Shown here: positions 23,101-35,726 of the stretch, piece after piece
Layout of the letters: each line of letters starts with the position of its first letter
Position numbering within the stretch: position 1 is the stretch's first letter
From: Ceratodon purpureus
Taxonomy: Eukaryota > Streptophyta > Bryopsida > Pseudoditrichales > Ditrichaceae
Direction: 5' to 3'
NCBI GenBank assembly: GCA_014871385.1
Contig: CM026431.1
Location: 10,569,594 to 10,633,593, forward strand
Length of the DNA stretch: 64,000 bases
Translations under genes and position numbers: made by a program
The notes under the pieces: generated by a model
What the model was told of the DNA's origin: nothing
The model's database searches: none
Seen by the model: only the letters and a program-made list of their open reading frames with translations

Positions 23101-26100
23101 GGACACATAATAGGGGCGGCATTACAACTGCCGGCACCGGCAGTTCACTTGACCGCGGTGTTCAGTGAAGCTAGAGTAAGACCGTGGTTCTAGAGACATG
23201 GATGATTTCAGGGAAATAAAAACTAAATGAAGATATTTCTCACACTACATTTCGACAGCAGATAGTTTTATCATTAAGTTTGTAAAGAAATAAAGGGTTA
23301 AACGCAAGTGTTTCAGAATCATTAATTAATTCACCAACTCGGTCAAGTTTACACATTAATTAATCCACCAACATCACTGAGATTCATGATACAATCTAAT
23401 GTTCTAGATGTTCACCCCATTCATCATAACCAGAGAATGCCAAGCCATATATTTAACCAAGCAATGTCAACCCCCATGCACATCAATTTCAGTAGCATGC
23501 AAGCCTGCAAACGCACTTCTAGACTCCTTGAATTCAAATCTAAACGTTAAAGATGATAATTTGGGAGTTTGCATCAAGCCTGAGCATGCAAACATCACGC
23601 GGACCTGGTGACCAATTATTTACTTAACAACGACGAAGAAAAAGATTGGTTGATTGTCTAAGACATTGGTTCGAGAACTATATTCGCCGATATCCATTGC
23701 CGGTGCCCTTGCAAGTACTGCCGGTACCGGCAGTTAAAAAGAAGGAACAACATTCAAGAACTATCTTTGTAAGACACAGAAACCCGAGATATATAACATC
23801 GTCATCTGTCACTTACTAAAGCAATCGTTCAACACCTGCCTTAACTTAAATGCAACCAGGTTGGGTTCGAAAGGATAGGTCCAAGAGCACACAACATATT
23901 CTGGTAAAATTAAACTCTTCTAATCCGAATTTAAATTCCTCAGTCAACTCTACAGCAACCTGAGACACAGAACTTTAGACTCTACACTACAACCTCACAA
24001 TCTTACACCACAACCGGAACTGCAAGAACTCACTCTCTCAAGACAGAAAATATGTCCCCCAAGATTGAACCACCCATGTGGTTTATATCAGATGCAATCA
24101 CCATCACCAGACACACGCAAATCCCAGCAACAAGTAATGAAACACATAGACTGACTCATTTCGTGAAATAGCGAGCCTTATATGAATTTAAATGAGTGTA
24201 TATCATTCTACTAGTGCCGGAGCTGGACTTCTAAAGAAGAAGGCATCAAATGGTAAGCCAGAATTGCAAAGTAAACAAGATAGGACATAAAAATCTTGAC
24301 TTACTTGCGCCCACCACGTTGCTCGATGGAGCCAGGGAAGAAATACAGCATCTCCAAATTTCTCCTTCGGGAACTTGTGTCCTTCTCGGATAGACTTCGG
24401 AGAATTCCATCGCTGTAGCCACTTAATCTTCATTTGAGTGGGCATAGCTGATAGGGCGAACATCCAAAGTTTCTCTTGCTGCATCTCCGGCTGCTCATCG
24501 AACTTTTCGTAGTGCTGCTTCACCTGCTCAAGAAACGCAGGCGTGTGAATTGGATCAGCAATGGGTAGCAGTTTTCTGAGCTCGGCCTGTAGAGAAGACT
24601 CGGCCGCCTTAACTGTTTTATTAACCCAATCGTTCACCGATCTGATTGTCCACTGCTCTGCCTGTGGAAACCGCTCATAGAACCTTCGCTCCGCAATGGC
24701 TGCTGCCTCTCCAAGCTCGGTCTGATTGACACTTTACATGGTTATTAGTCCTGACTATATACACGATCTGATTATTGAAATAAATTGAGAACTTAAATCA
24801 TTTGGCACAATTTCGAAGCTCACCTGATAGAGAACTGCATTCAAAGCCTCCAGTGTTAGTGTATACCAAGTTCGTTTAGGCCCAGACTGTTTTTTTTTCG
24901 AACTCTCCATTGCAGCTGGAGAAATAAGCTTTTCAAAGTAGGAAAAGGGCTGCGGTGCGATTCTCTGAATTCGATACAACTTGTGCACAATATTTGTTGC
25001 TACATGTGATTTTTGATTTCTCCTGCAGTGAATAAAAGCACACATTCAGGTCAAGATGTGAAGAGAGTACAAATCAATACGAGCATGCAATTAATATCAA
25101 ACAAAGGTTTCTTACCAATTGACCTCGTGAAGTGCTGTGAGTACTGAAGGAACATCTCCTCTTGGATTAAGAATGACACATTCAACTTTGTAGTGCCAGT
25201 CGATGTCATGGGAATGGTACTCTTGGATTATGGGCATCCAAGCTTGTAGCCTATGGTTCCCATCCCAGACCATAAACATCTTGTTGCAGAAGACACTGAG
25301 ATCTGGATCACTCGCTAGTGTCATCTCAAAGTCATCGTTGACCTCGTGCCAAAGCTCTCCCCACTTTGCACTTATAGATGGTGATACATCCACAGTGTGG
25401 CCATTGTTGTCTTCCATAGCGACATAGAAATAACCGTTCCCCTCCATGTATCCGCAGGTGGTAAAATGGGAAGCTAACTGGGAGACATCGTTCTTCAAAT
25501 ATGGTCTGACCACGGGTAGAGAAATCATTCTGCACAGAGGAATAAAGAGTCGCCCTTTAGATTTAGGCTCCCACTTCAACTGCTCCAGCCTCGATGCCGT
25601 GTTAACTGTCTCTTTTACCACGAGTTCGTGAAGCTTCTGCTTCACTTCGGCGCCTGATAGTGGAGCCTGGGGCTCCTCCGGTTTTTTCCCCTTCAGCGAC
25701 CTTCCTTCACTAAGAGAACTCTCTGCAAAACAATTTAGATCATGTTAGTTCAAATTAGTACGCAAATAACAAGTGCCGGTACCGGCAGTGTAATGGACAA
25801 GCTAAAAGGAATAGCATATGCGAAGAACAATACATTCATATGGAATCAGCTCAAAGAGTACATCCCAGTTTAAGAAACAATTTGGTAAAGATAATATACT
25901 TAACTCCTCATTATGTAATACTACAGAAGGGACTAGCTTTGTTCAAATCACAACCACCATAAAATTTAAGCTACTCAAACACAATGAACACCTGTAAATA
26001 TGAACTACAACATCAACCATACTGTCTAAAAATCATTGTGAATAAACCGTCCTTGTGCAAACAGAGTAACAATTAGTATTCATTTGAGTGAAGAAATATA

Positions 26101-29100
26101 CACAAAATCTAAGTGCCGGCACCGGCATTGCACATTAGGGTCGACTCATTCAGTTTTTACGAACTGAGCAGCGCACTAAATAATTCCACTTGACATCATC
26201 TAACCAGATTTCAAGCAAGCATCTGGTTGCAATGACCGTGACAAATGTAAGAGAATCAAGTGCCGGCACCGGCAGTTCAAAACGGAGTGGGAGAGCATAT
26301 CCGACGCAGGACATATTAGGCTACAATTCACACTGCCGTTGCCGGCAGTTCTCTGCAAGGGTTAAACAGTATAAAAATGACCCAAATATGACCTTGAAGT
26401 TAGCAAGCCAAGAGTAACTTTACTACCTGGCCAAGAGTAAAGCTGAGGTTAAGCTAAAGGTTAAGCACACAAACATAATTATTTTACATGAAAAAAAAAC
26501 CTTGTGATTGACTGCCGGCACCGGCAGTCAATAAACAAGATGAAGTGAACGTCAAGCATCACACACTCTGAGTTTTCCGAAAGAGAAAGTGATGAGAATG
26601 TGAAGGGTATAAGTTGAGTATAATGAAAGTTAACATTACATAATAACGAGTGCCGGCACCGGCACTCAAAATATTCTGAGAAGTTTGCCGAAGTAGAGCT
26701 CCATCTTTCGACAAGAGAGTACAAGAAAATCAGACCAAGCTAGTTCCGAAGCCTCCTAAGCCATGCCTCCTCCACAGTCACATACTCGAGCTCAACAGTC
26801 CACAGTCACGAAAGCCGAATGTCAGAGATGGTTTATTACCTCACTTCGATCTCATCACCTCACAACAGACCCATCATACTAAACAAACCGAGCATCATCA
26901 TTCAGACTGCCGGTGCCGGCAGTTCACTGCATGCGTTCAACAAGGTTCAAATGAACCTAATATGAACTTAAATATAAAAGTTTCAATATAAAAATTACCA
27001 CCTGGCCAAGAGAAAAGTTAAGGTAAAGCTTACAGGTTAAGCACGCAAACACCATTATTTTACATGAATAAAATTGATAAAAAAACCTCGTAATAGACTG
27101 CCGGCACCGGCAGTCATTAAACAAGTTGAAGTGAACGACAAGCACCATACAAAACAACTTTTTTGGACGAGGATTTACTAATATCGTGACGGGTATCATG
27201 TGACTAAAATGATTATAAACATCAAATAATTACAAGTGCCGGCACCGGCAGTCTAAACATCCTGAGAACTTTGCCCAGGTGCGGCTCAATTTAAGAACAA
27301 AAGAGCACAAAGAAATGAGATCAAGGTACACATAGTAATTTCTGGTAAACAAGGCGAACGGACCGAACGGCTCCACTAGGCGATCCTCCTCAAGCATTAG
27401 TAGCTGACCCTCAATATTGAAGACTCAGCTGGCACATCAGACCAAAACGGAGGAACGGCTACATAAGACCAAAACAGCACAAGCGCCGTAACATCGATAT
27501 CTAATTTGATTTTTCCGTCTGCTTAGAACAAATTAGTTTACCGAAATCGTAGTGCCGGCACCGGCAGTTGTAATAGATACTAATACACACTCTGATGGCT
27601 GTGCCGTTGAAAGAGGAATTAATTATTATGACAAGGTGATTATACAAGAAATGTAGCATTCAGAATCCCAACTCTTAAACCTTGAACCTGGCTAATATAC
27701 CGGGTAATAAACATGTAGGTTCAATCACATTCTTTTGGATTGCCAAAGATCACTCGAACCGGTGGAATGGACTCCGGCCGGAGCCACTCAATCACTCCCA
27801 GCAGCAGTGGAACGAACGGCATTGAATTTGGTATTAAGATTAAGTTCGAGAATGGGAAAGAAACTATCAGCTTCTCTCCTTTGCTCCGATGGATGAAGCC
27901 CTTAGCACCTACCCTACTTCATGTTCCAGCTGAATCACACTAAATGGCTCACAACCGTATCTTAACAGATGCTTGAAACAGAATGATCGACTCATGGTAA
28001 GCAACGAAGGTGGTGACCTGATTTGCGTGTTCCTATGAGATCATCACAGGCAGTACAGAATCCTCAGGATCCATTTTCATTAAATCGGCCAATCCAAGGT
28101 AGAGAGGTGATTTGTAGCTGTTGTTCGATTAGGCACACCACATTGAGTCACATGAAAACAGACGACTGTCTACTTCCACATGACTGCTCCAAACAGAGCA
28201 GTAAGGAGATCCTTTCGATTGTAACTTGATATTTTACTCAATGCATTATGCATAAATAAAAAGTTCTGCTCTTGGGATCTGTTGAATTACTGTAATATGT
28301 CGAGTTCTCCTAGATGCGATTAAAAACCTGAATCGATCTCCTACATACGGATCACTACTTGCAGTTTGGGTAATGAAGTGCCACCGACAATCCCAACATT
28401 CTACGAACAGCGGACTTGAGAATAGTTGACTCACAAGAACTGCCGGTACCGGCACATCTACGAGAGGCTGTAAAGGCATAACTTGTACTTACCGACTTAG
28501 TCAATTCAAACCCAAAGAAGCAGCACAGTTCAAAGAGATCCCACAAAGCCTTGCAAGAAAAGGAGAACATACCTTCTTTCTGCTCGCCGTCTTCAGTTGT
28601 CTCGGTGTTGTCTCTTTCCGCCTCCGCCTTCGAGCCCGATTGAGTACATCGCTCCGGCATCTCCTGCGGTTCAGACTCCCTCGACATGATCTCTACTTCG
28701 ACAGTGGCTTGCGATGCCTGCACACCCGCCAGAAGTCAACCACGACTCAGCTCTGGCGCTCTACAAGCATTTGGGTTAACACCCACCAACTCTAAACACT
28801 AGAAAATTGCAGGGACAAGAAAGACCGAAAGAAATTGATGGACCTTCAAAGGTGAGCAGCAGTGTAAACGACTGCAAAGCGACTAAGGATTTCTGGAAAT
28901 GATAACTAGTAGGGGCTGCATACAATGCGAGATATAATGACCTAAGATCCAGGTTGGAATAATGACCTAACTTGTAGTATGAACTGAGGACAAGATGGTG
29001 AGATTGATTCCAAGTACTAATCATTTCAAAGAGGCGGCTGTCACTTACTGCTTTGGCACCAGTATTGTTGGAACAAGATTCCTGAACTACGTGGGTCTTT

Positions 29101-29240
29101 TTCTTACCCCGACGCTCATATTGCCTTGTGCTATCGACATCTTCTTTCTCCATCTGAGAAGTTTCAGCCACTCTATCGAAATCTAATATCTTCGTTACAC
29201 AGGCCATTTCTAACCTAGTCTCCTTCTTCTTCCTTCCCAT
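20137..29240 (-). CDS. ParB-like plus permuted DNA methyltransferase protein of element B (9 exons)
   Basis: Exons: 29240-29049, 28717-28573, 25722-25116, 25022-24824, 24721-24305, 22187-21243, 21150-20803, 20706-20424, 20336-20137. All junctions are GT-AG and phases add up to ~1110 codons. The N-terminus is basic (MGRKKK). A ParB-like domain in exon 3 has MVWDGNHRLQAW (~262) after S-L-P-V-V-R-P-Y and L-A-S-H-F. A charged linker follows, then VDLVIADFPDG (~854; motif IV, DPPY-like but DFPD) and DDGALLIFYP. At ~1040, VADLTAGTGNS and VALELE resemble motif I and the acidic loop. The order IV then I is that of permuted N4/N6 amino-methyltransferases. One in-frame TAG lies at 21972-21974 in exon 6, so this copy may be inactivated. 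A different 3' exon (in 19836-20060, ending DIAEESDDEFNP) may replace the short end. An alternative upstream ATG is at 29318. Palindromes lie only in introns. Confidence 0.65.
21972..21974 (-). other. In-frame TAG within exon 6 of the element B gene
   Basis: The frame reads Q-P-G-F, TAG, Q-A-L-R-R-T-L-Y and stays open for about 70 codons before and 240 after. A single C-to-T change in a CAG codon would explain it. Either the copy is a recent pseudogene or the stop is removed by splicing that I cannot see. Confidence 0.6.
22188..24304 (-). other. Large intron of the element B gene
   Basis: AT-rich, 2.1 kb, GT-AG bounded (donor CAA|GTAAGT, acceptor CTGCAG). It contains three family B palindromes and short CACTCA-rich stretches (22495-22590). 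No coding sequence is recognised. Confidence 0.6.
22372..28454. repeat. Family B dispersed palindrome, TGCCGGCACCGGCA
   Basis: Fourteen copies of a 14 bp palindrome, many extended to ACTGCCGGCACCGGCAGT. Starts: 22372, 23129, 23719, 25774, 26114, 26261, 26334, 26513, 26651, 26908, 27099, 27237, 27553, 28441. The central pair varies (CA, TA, TG). A half-site-like TGCCGGTGCC is at about 23694. Three lie in the 2.1 kb intron (22188-24304) and eleven in the 2.85 kb intron (25723-28572). None lies in an exon, and none outside this gene. The copies keep both arms while surrounding sequence diverges. Confidence 0.9.
25723..28572 (-). other. 2.85 kb palindrome-bearing intron of the element B gene
   Basis: Bounded by AAG|GTATGT on the 28.57 kb side and TTTTGCAG on the 25.72 kb side. 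Phase fits (GAA G|AG AGT). It carries eleven family B palindromes and an internal tandem duplication. No credible coding sequence inside. Confidence 0.65.
26330..27480. repeat. Diverged ~575-586 bp tandem duplication inside the large intron
   Basis: Two direct copies (about 26330-26905 and 26905-27480) share ACCTGGCCAAGAG, GGTTAAGCAC, TTATTTTACATGAA, GAAGTGAACG and the order of three palindromes (26334/26908, 26513/27099, 26651/27237). The palindromes are better preserved than the sequence between them. Confidence 0.8.
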
Positions 29241-29318
29241 CTTACTTGCCTCTAACTGCTTCCTAGTACTGTAATAAAACTTGCCTCTCTTTCTCCCCTT
29301 CCTAAACTGATTTTGCAT

Positions 29319-30241
29319 GTCACATCAAAAAGAGTACTCTCATACAACCCAATAGATTTATGTGCAAGTGATCTAAGTTCTGCAGCTCACTAGCCACGTT
29401 TCATTGGTTTAAGATATCATCATAAGTTCGAACGTGGTGACCATACCAGGCAGTTGCTTTTAAAAGACAAACTAGAAACGGCGTTCAGTTTAAGATTTAA
29501 AAGCAACTAAAAGAACCACCTAGATATAAATAAATCATCAAAGACGGCGGATATCTAACAATCATAATTAAAGTTCCAATGGAATGACAGGCATGATTTA
29601 TTCAGAGTTCAAATTTAAATTCCTAAGAATAAATGACCATGGCAATCTAAAATATTACTAATCACTTTAGTAATAGTACTGATTTGCTAACTAATTTTAC
29701 ATTCACTGACATCTACATAAATGAAATCTTTTTACTCTAAAATCATTTTAAGAGCGTAAGTAATCATCCATCATTCTTTACCTGCTTCATTCGTCAATAA
29801 TGTTTCAAAACTATTCCTACAATCTAGCACAGCACTTAGTTTCTTGAGGTATGTCTGATAGCAAAGCTCGTTACTATCTGCTCTTTCACTGTAGTTATTT
29901 TACCGCAATCTGAAGAGAAATTATCTAACTAAATCACCAAATCTAACTAGAATCTATACAAATGACGGCTACGTCTAATATTAAGTAAACATGTACCATG
30001 ATTCAGATATTAAATATATTCTGGAATGACAGCGTTGCAAAAATAATGACAGCTCCATAAATGATTCATTCTATTTTCCTAGAGTCCTTTTCATCCATGA
30101 ATATCAGGTCCTTAGGATTCAATGTAAACGAATGTATGATTCTCCATAGAATAAATAGAGTAAGCGCAATGTCCAAATCCTCTCATGTTGTGTTTACAAT
30201 TTCCTTTAGCTCCAGTTCATTCTATCAGCACACATTTCAGA
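29319..30241. promoter_or_regulatory. Divergent intergenic region between element B gene and MULE gene
   Basis: About 0.9 kb of AT-rich DNA separates a minus-strand start (29240 or 29318) from a plus-strand start (30242). No palindrome of any family and no recognised motif. It would contain both promoters if the pair belongs to one element. Confidence 0.4.
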
Positions 30242-33200
30242 ATGGCTCACCTCCCTGCAAATAGAGTGGTAGGCATGGCCGTACTCAGAGCTCATGGAGT
30301 TGGTATTCCACTTACAGTACGTGTAGATGAGGATGGCTTGGCTCTTGTGACGGCACAACGCCTTAGCCTCAGATTTCACTTCAGAGAGGAGACTGTCTGT
30401 TTAGAGGAAGAGATTTATGATGATGAGACAAATGAGATTACACATACGCTAGATCAGGTTTCTGAGAAGGATGATGATGATAACAGGTTCTGGAACCTGT
30501 ATCCTGGTAGATACAGAGTTTATGGTCTTACAGAGTCCCAGATGCAGGCGTCTACTGAGATTCTAACTCCTCGTAGATCATCTACTGTTCAGACTCCTCT
30601 GCCTCGTGATGTGAAGGTTAAGGTAGAGCCTGGCTTGGACACTCCTAATGTAACACCAGTCATCTCCCTCTCGTCAGATGAGGAGACTAGTCCCGTCAAG
30701 GCATCACCTGCTTTGCCAAGAGAGACTACAGTATCTAGCACGCCAGCTACACTACCAGAGAAATGTGCCAGTACCTCACAGACATCAAGGGATGAGACTG
30801 TCAATGTACTGCCACTCATTAGGACAATAGCTGAGAGACCCGGGAGGAAAAATATTCTGAAGAGAATAGATTTCTCCACGGTTCGTCAGGAGAAGGTGGA
30901 ATACTTACCTGCAGTCTTCAACAACAATGTGATATTTGAGCTTCCTCCAGTTGGTGACGGGGCTTCCAAGACGCAAGCGAAGGCTATGAAGGGGATGGAC
31001 AAGCGGTACGACGGCCACATTTGGACGAAAACAATCACAACCAACATCACTAACGAATTCGGCATGTCGTTCCGCTATTCCAGCTGCGTTGGTTGGCTGC
31101 GCTGCATCAACAAAGAATGTGAATTTCTCAACCGTCGACCTCGAATCGTTGAGGTAAACGAGACTGAGTTTGAGGGTAGTACCCTTCAAGCTTTTACAGT
31201 GAATCAGCCACCCCCAACGGATGCAACACTTGTCTGCAAGGTATGTAAAGAACCTCCTGCATGCATTGCTACATGCGGAGCCAAGATTTATTACGTTCTA
31301 GGCAAATCCAACCAGACTAGGGCATGTATCCATCAAGGAACACATAATCATCCAGTGAAGGTTGGGGACTATAGAGACACTAAGGAGGAGATCAATAGCT
31401 TGATTGAAGAACAGGTGGAGAATACTCCCCGGGCTACGAAGAGCGCCGTTGTCTTGGAGGCCAGCAAGATTCTGATTGGGAACTACCTCCTACAGCCTGA
31501 GGACGCACCACCGAAGAAGCTCACTATGGAGGAGCTCATTCCTGTACTTGACCGGTGCAAGGACATGGCTTCCCCAAATATCCGCAACAAGGTGATGACG
31601 TTCAAGCGAATTGGAAGGTACGGAGTGATGGACGCCATCACCAAACTCCGTGGGATCAGTTTGTGGGCCTTCGTCCAGGAGAACAAGTTCCCGGGCCAAG
31701 GAGCTGACAGAGAGAAGGTCTTCGTCTTCAAGATGTCAGAAGTTGGGCCGGGTTGCGGTGTCGACTTAGTCACCAGAATGCAACCTGGTGGGGATCTTGA
31801 CAATGCTTGGATTATGTTCGACCACGTGAAGCGGGTACGGGATTGGTCCACGATGGCTTGCCATGTATATGACGCCACCTACTGCCGCGTCATGACGATT
31901 GCAAGTTGCGACATGCAATCCGAGGACACCGAGGCTCAGCTGGTCTTCTGGAAGAACCTAAACAGCGTTATGGAGAGGAATGGCGTTGCAGCGCCAAACT
32001 TCAAGGGCTTCATGGCGGACAATGCACAAGCAAATTGGAATGCGGTGCGTATTCTCTACGGAAACGGCAACAAAGAAGACAAAATGGAGGATCGGGAAAG
32101 GTCATGCTTGTTCCACTGGACCCAGAACATGGTCCAGTACACGGACAAGTACTTCCCCGAAGAGCTCCGGGAACAGCACAAGAAGATGTGCAACCAGTAT
32201 AGGACAGCAACGACTTTGACAGAGGCAGACACTCTTTATCACGCGTTGCAGGCATGGTGGATATCTACTGGAGTCCTGGGAGAGAAGGCCCTAACCAATC
32301 TGGGGACTTGGCTCGCATTCTGGCACCACCGCTATCGTCAATGGGGTGGATTCATGTCTGCGGTATGATGCTACTAAACCCTACTGCTGTACTTGTTTTC
32401 TGTAGAGGTAAATTTACTCGACATCACTTCTATAATTGATCCTAATAATTGTAATTGCTCAAACTGCAGAAATTTACTGAAGAAGAACTCACAGAGATGC
32501 CGACCTGTAACCTCGCCGAAACAGTTCACAATAAGTGGTTACAAGCATCAGGTAACAACGGCAGCGACCTCTATGTTGCGACAGTGGACGATTACGTTCG
32601 GGGCTTTCTGCAGGTTGTAAACTACTACCAGTTCCTGAAAGGAGATGTAGGCGGAACTAGACCTTCAAAGAAAGAACTCAAGCTTCGCATGGCGGAACGC
32701 TTGGCGAAGAAAACAGGAAATCCTAAAGTCCTTAAAGTTCCCATGCTGGATATGCCTGGTGCAGATGAGTTCTGCACCCGTGAGCCTGTCCTGGCCGGAG
32801 CAGAGGTGTTTGGATCACAGAAGCGTAAGGCGGATGTCCCCATCGGAGCTGACGAGGAGTCACACCGACCAGACAAGGTTAACTTCTCACGTCCTAGAGG
32901 TGTTGGACGCAACGTTCGAGCTCGCACTGTCCAGCTGCCCATCATCGTCGAGGACGATTCTGAAGAAGAAGAGGCCCAAGAATCTCCCGCCCAAGAAGCT
33001 TACTCGCCCCCAACGTCTCCTGTGAACGAGGTCGGCGTTCGCCATGTCAACGCTGTTGAAGAAACCAAGGTTGATGTGAAGGAGTGGCACATTGCAAGAC
33101 TTCACAAAGCTTCTGCAAAGTGCTGCTGGGCCCAAAGAGCTGGTACAAAAAAGAAGTGCACTGAGAGAATTGTCAGGGGCCCAAACTTCACTGCTGCACC

Positions 33201-33954
33201 GACCTACACCGGAGTTTGGACAAACTATCGCAGGAATACGGTTGAGAGGACAGAGTTTTTCTTCTGCTCCGATGATATTGAGCGCTGCGTGAAAGGCACG
33301 AGGCGCAAGTGGGTTGCACACTACTCCAAGGACCTCGAAGTGCCGCCGATTCCAGAGGTGTGGCCCGTAAAACTAGGTACTAACCTGAAGCTTAATGAGA
33401 TCCTCGCCCTTGAAGCTGCAGGGTTCCAACTCCCGCCGAAGAAGCCTGTCTCCCCAAGACGTCTCTTCTCGTCTGCTCCGCCTCCTGCAAACCTCGCTTC
33501 GTTGCCGATTCCAGCAGAGGCTGACCGCTACCCTGGTAAGCGAGATGGGAAGATGGTCAAACGCACAGCAACTCGACCTAACCCAGCACAGCGACTCTCC
33601 ATGGGCTCCTCTCAGTCCCTCAAGGCTCGCCTCCGTTCCATCACCATGATACCTCATCCAGGCCATGGTTGCATCATCGGGCTGGATTCGGGCGTTGCTC
33701 CAAACATCACACAGTACAACATCACCATCACCTCTTACCCGAGTTGCACTTGTCCAGCATTCAAGAAGACGATGACTAAGTTTCGAGGTAAGATACAGTT
33801 TTCATACTGTAAACATATTTATTACATCCTTTTAAAGGTCTGCAACCGTAATCCGGAGGCCGAGCTTTTCATCCATGCGCCTACCTTTAGTTTCAACGAA
33901 GTCAAGCTAGTCCTAGAGAGCGGAATCTTGACACACCCCTTGGCCAAAAAATAG
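30242..33954 (+). CDS. MULE (Mutator-like) transposase with GCM1/WRKY-type and SWIM zinc fingers
   Basis: Exon 1 is 30242-32362, the intron 32363-32469, exon 2 32470-33954; phases match, ~1201 aa. The ATG at 30242 gives MAHLPANRV; an upstream in-frame ATG exists at 30185. The N-terminal region is S/T/E-rich. A zinc-binding block C-x2-C, C-x3-C and HQGTHNHPV (~365) resembles the GCM1/WRKY/FAR1 type DNA-binding finger. The MULE core has HVYDATYCRVMTIA (first Asp ~544), an E-rich W region, FKGFMADNAQANW (second Asp ~593) and RSCLFHWTQN. A SWIM finger, C-T-C-P-A-F then YCKHIYYIL, lies near 1130-1160. A long linker with charged and Pro-rich stretches separates core and SWIM. The gene is apparently intact. 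It is divergent from the ParB-methyltransferase gene, but whether it belongs to the same element is not shown. Confidence 0.85.
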
Positions 33955-34207
33955 GAGGCACTATACTATTATGGTCTCAAGTATGCATAGTGGACAGTGG
34001 TACATGCGGATACTTAGGTGATTGAATTTTTCCTTGTACTGAGTCAGCAATACAAATCTCGTATTGCCTATTTCAATATAAAGGTTTTGTCATTCACATT
34101 TATTACGTTGTATTACAATACCATTCATTTCAACAAGTGGCATTTGTTATTTATATCAACCCACAATTGGACTGTACTCACTCCTTGAATACATTCAAAT
34201 ATAGATT
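33955..34207. other. 3' flank of MULE gene
   Basis: Non-coding, AT-rich, with AATATAAAGG at about 34074 as a possible poly(A) context. Confidence 0.4.
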
Positions 34208-34660
34208 TTATTCCTTGAACTTAATGCGTTTAGGTATCCCCTTCGCATTTTCAGCACAATCACGAACTACCTCCTGCACTACAGGACAAGCTACATTGAC
34301 ATTCATTGTTCGTTCCCTAATTGGCACTTGTCGTGGGCGGGGACGTTTCAACAATGGAATAGCTTCACTCTTTCCACGTAATGCCTCCCTAGAATAAGTC
34401 CCCGGTGGAATCTTCCCGACCTTGGAGTATGCATGAGGTGCGAAAGGGACAATCGGTTCTTCCTGGGGAACTACGAGAACGCGTGGCTCTTCTACAGCCA
34501 TTATGTCTCCTATCACATCTATTGTTGCTTGCACGCCATCATTTTCAGAATGCCCTTCATTGCACCCATTCAACTCCTCTTCCCCCTCGACCTCCTCATA
34601 CGGATGAAATGGGCCAAGGACATCACCAAGTGAGATAGTGGTTTCCCCGACAACTTCCAT
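34208..34660 (-). CDS. Hypothetical protein, ~150 aa, acidic then basic
   Basis: Open frame from ATG at 34660 (MEVVGETTISLGD) to a stop at 34208; an earlier in-frame ATG is at 34708. The first half is acidic (EEVEGEEELNG), the middle Pro/Val-rich, the end basic with KRPRPRQVP and KRIKFKE. It is convergent with the MULE gene, about 250 bp from its stop. Composition is protein-like and resembles the charged tails of transposase genes, so it may be a last exon of a lost gene. I do not recognise a family. Confidence 0.4.
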   Translation of the reverse strand: MEVVGETTISLGDVLGPFHPYEEVEGEEELNGCNEGHSENDGVQATIDVIGDIMAVEEPRVLVVPQEEPIVPFAPHAYSKVGKIPPGTYSREALRGKSEAIPLLKRPRPRQVPIRERTMNVNVACPVVQEVVRDCAENAKGIPKRIKFKE

Positions 34661-34708
34661 ATCACAACACGCTCTTCTTGGAACTTGATTCAAGAAGAGC
34701 ACGAACAA

Positions 34709-35019
34709 AGAGGATAAGAGCTTCTACTGCCTCTACTTAAATATTGAGGAGGTAGATGCTCGGCGCCCTTGAATAGTGGGATATATAAGAAGGTTTAAAT
34801 ATTATAACACTCCATGGCATGAGTAGGTTTGTCATCACTGTTTTGATTAATTTGTAGACAAAATACCCTAAACCATCAATGGAGAGTGAACTAGAAGGTC
34901 TTTCAAAAGATAAAAGATAAAAAATGAAGAGGTAAAGACTTAGAAGATAGTAAACTATAGGACGAATGAAAAAAAAAAAAGTGATTAATAAAAGTCGAAA
35001 TGAAAGAAGATAAAAGATG

Positions 35020-35083
<64 letters not shown>

Positions 35084-35726
35084 TATATATATTTATATAT
35101 ATATATATATAAAATTGAAGAAAAAAAAGAAAACAGTGTAAAATAAACTAAAATTAATGATAATAGAAAATAAAAACAATGAAAAGATAAAAGGTATGAA
35201 AGTTGAAAATAATTAAAAATCGATTAAAGATAAAAAGAATAAATGATAAGAAAGAGTTAAAAGATAAAATGTTAAAAAAAATTAAAAATTAAATAAATAT
35301 AAGATAATAAATGCAACTTCTAGATGATGCATTAATAATACCGTAAATAGTATTTAAAATTAAAACCAAGAAGTGAATAACACAAATGAAAAATCAATAT
35401 TATCAGAAATAGTGAATTCCAGTCCACGGTTATAGGGTCATAATTATTACCAAAAATAGTAATATTCTCCGAATATTCTAAAAATATTCTGAGAATGTTC
35501 GAATTTGCTAATAATAGTTTTTATTTTTAGTAATAATATTACTGTTTTTAGATTTAGACCTCTATTTTCTGCTCGTCGCTCACCAAATCTCCGCTCGCCG
35601 CTCTCCGCTCGCCGCTCGCCGCTACCATACAAGCTACCCCCCTCGTCTACTGGGAGCTGCTCGCCTACCTCCGATCACGACGAAGAAGACCTACACACAT
35701 TCGCGGCCAGTACAGAACTGGAGACC
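34709..35726. other. AT-rich spacer with long AT microsatellite and upstream region of En/Spm-like gene
   Basis: A (AT)n run of about 90 bp lies at 35021-35110. A GC-rich patch with repeated GCTCGCCGCT lies at about 35590-35625, just before the predicted start at 35727. No other gene is seen. Confidence 0.7.
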
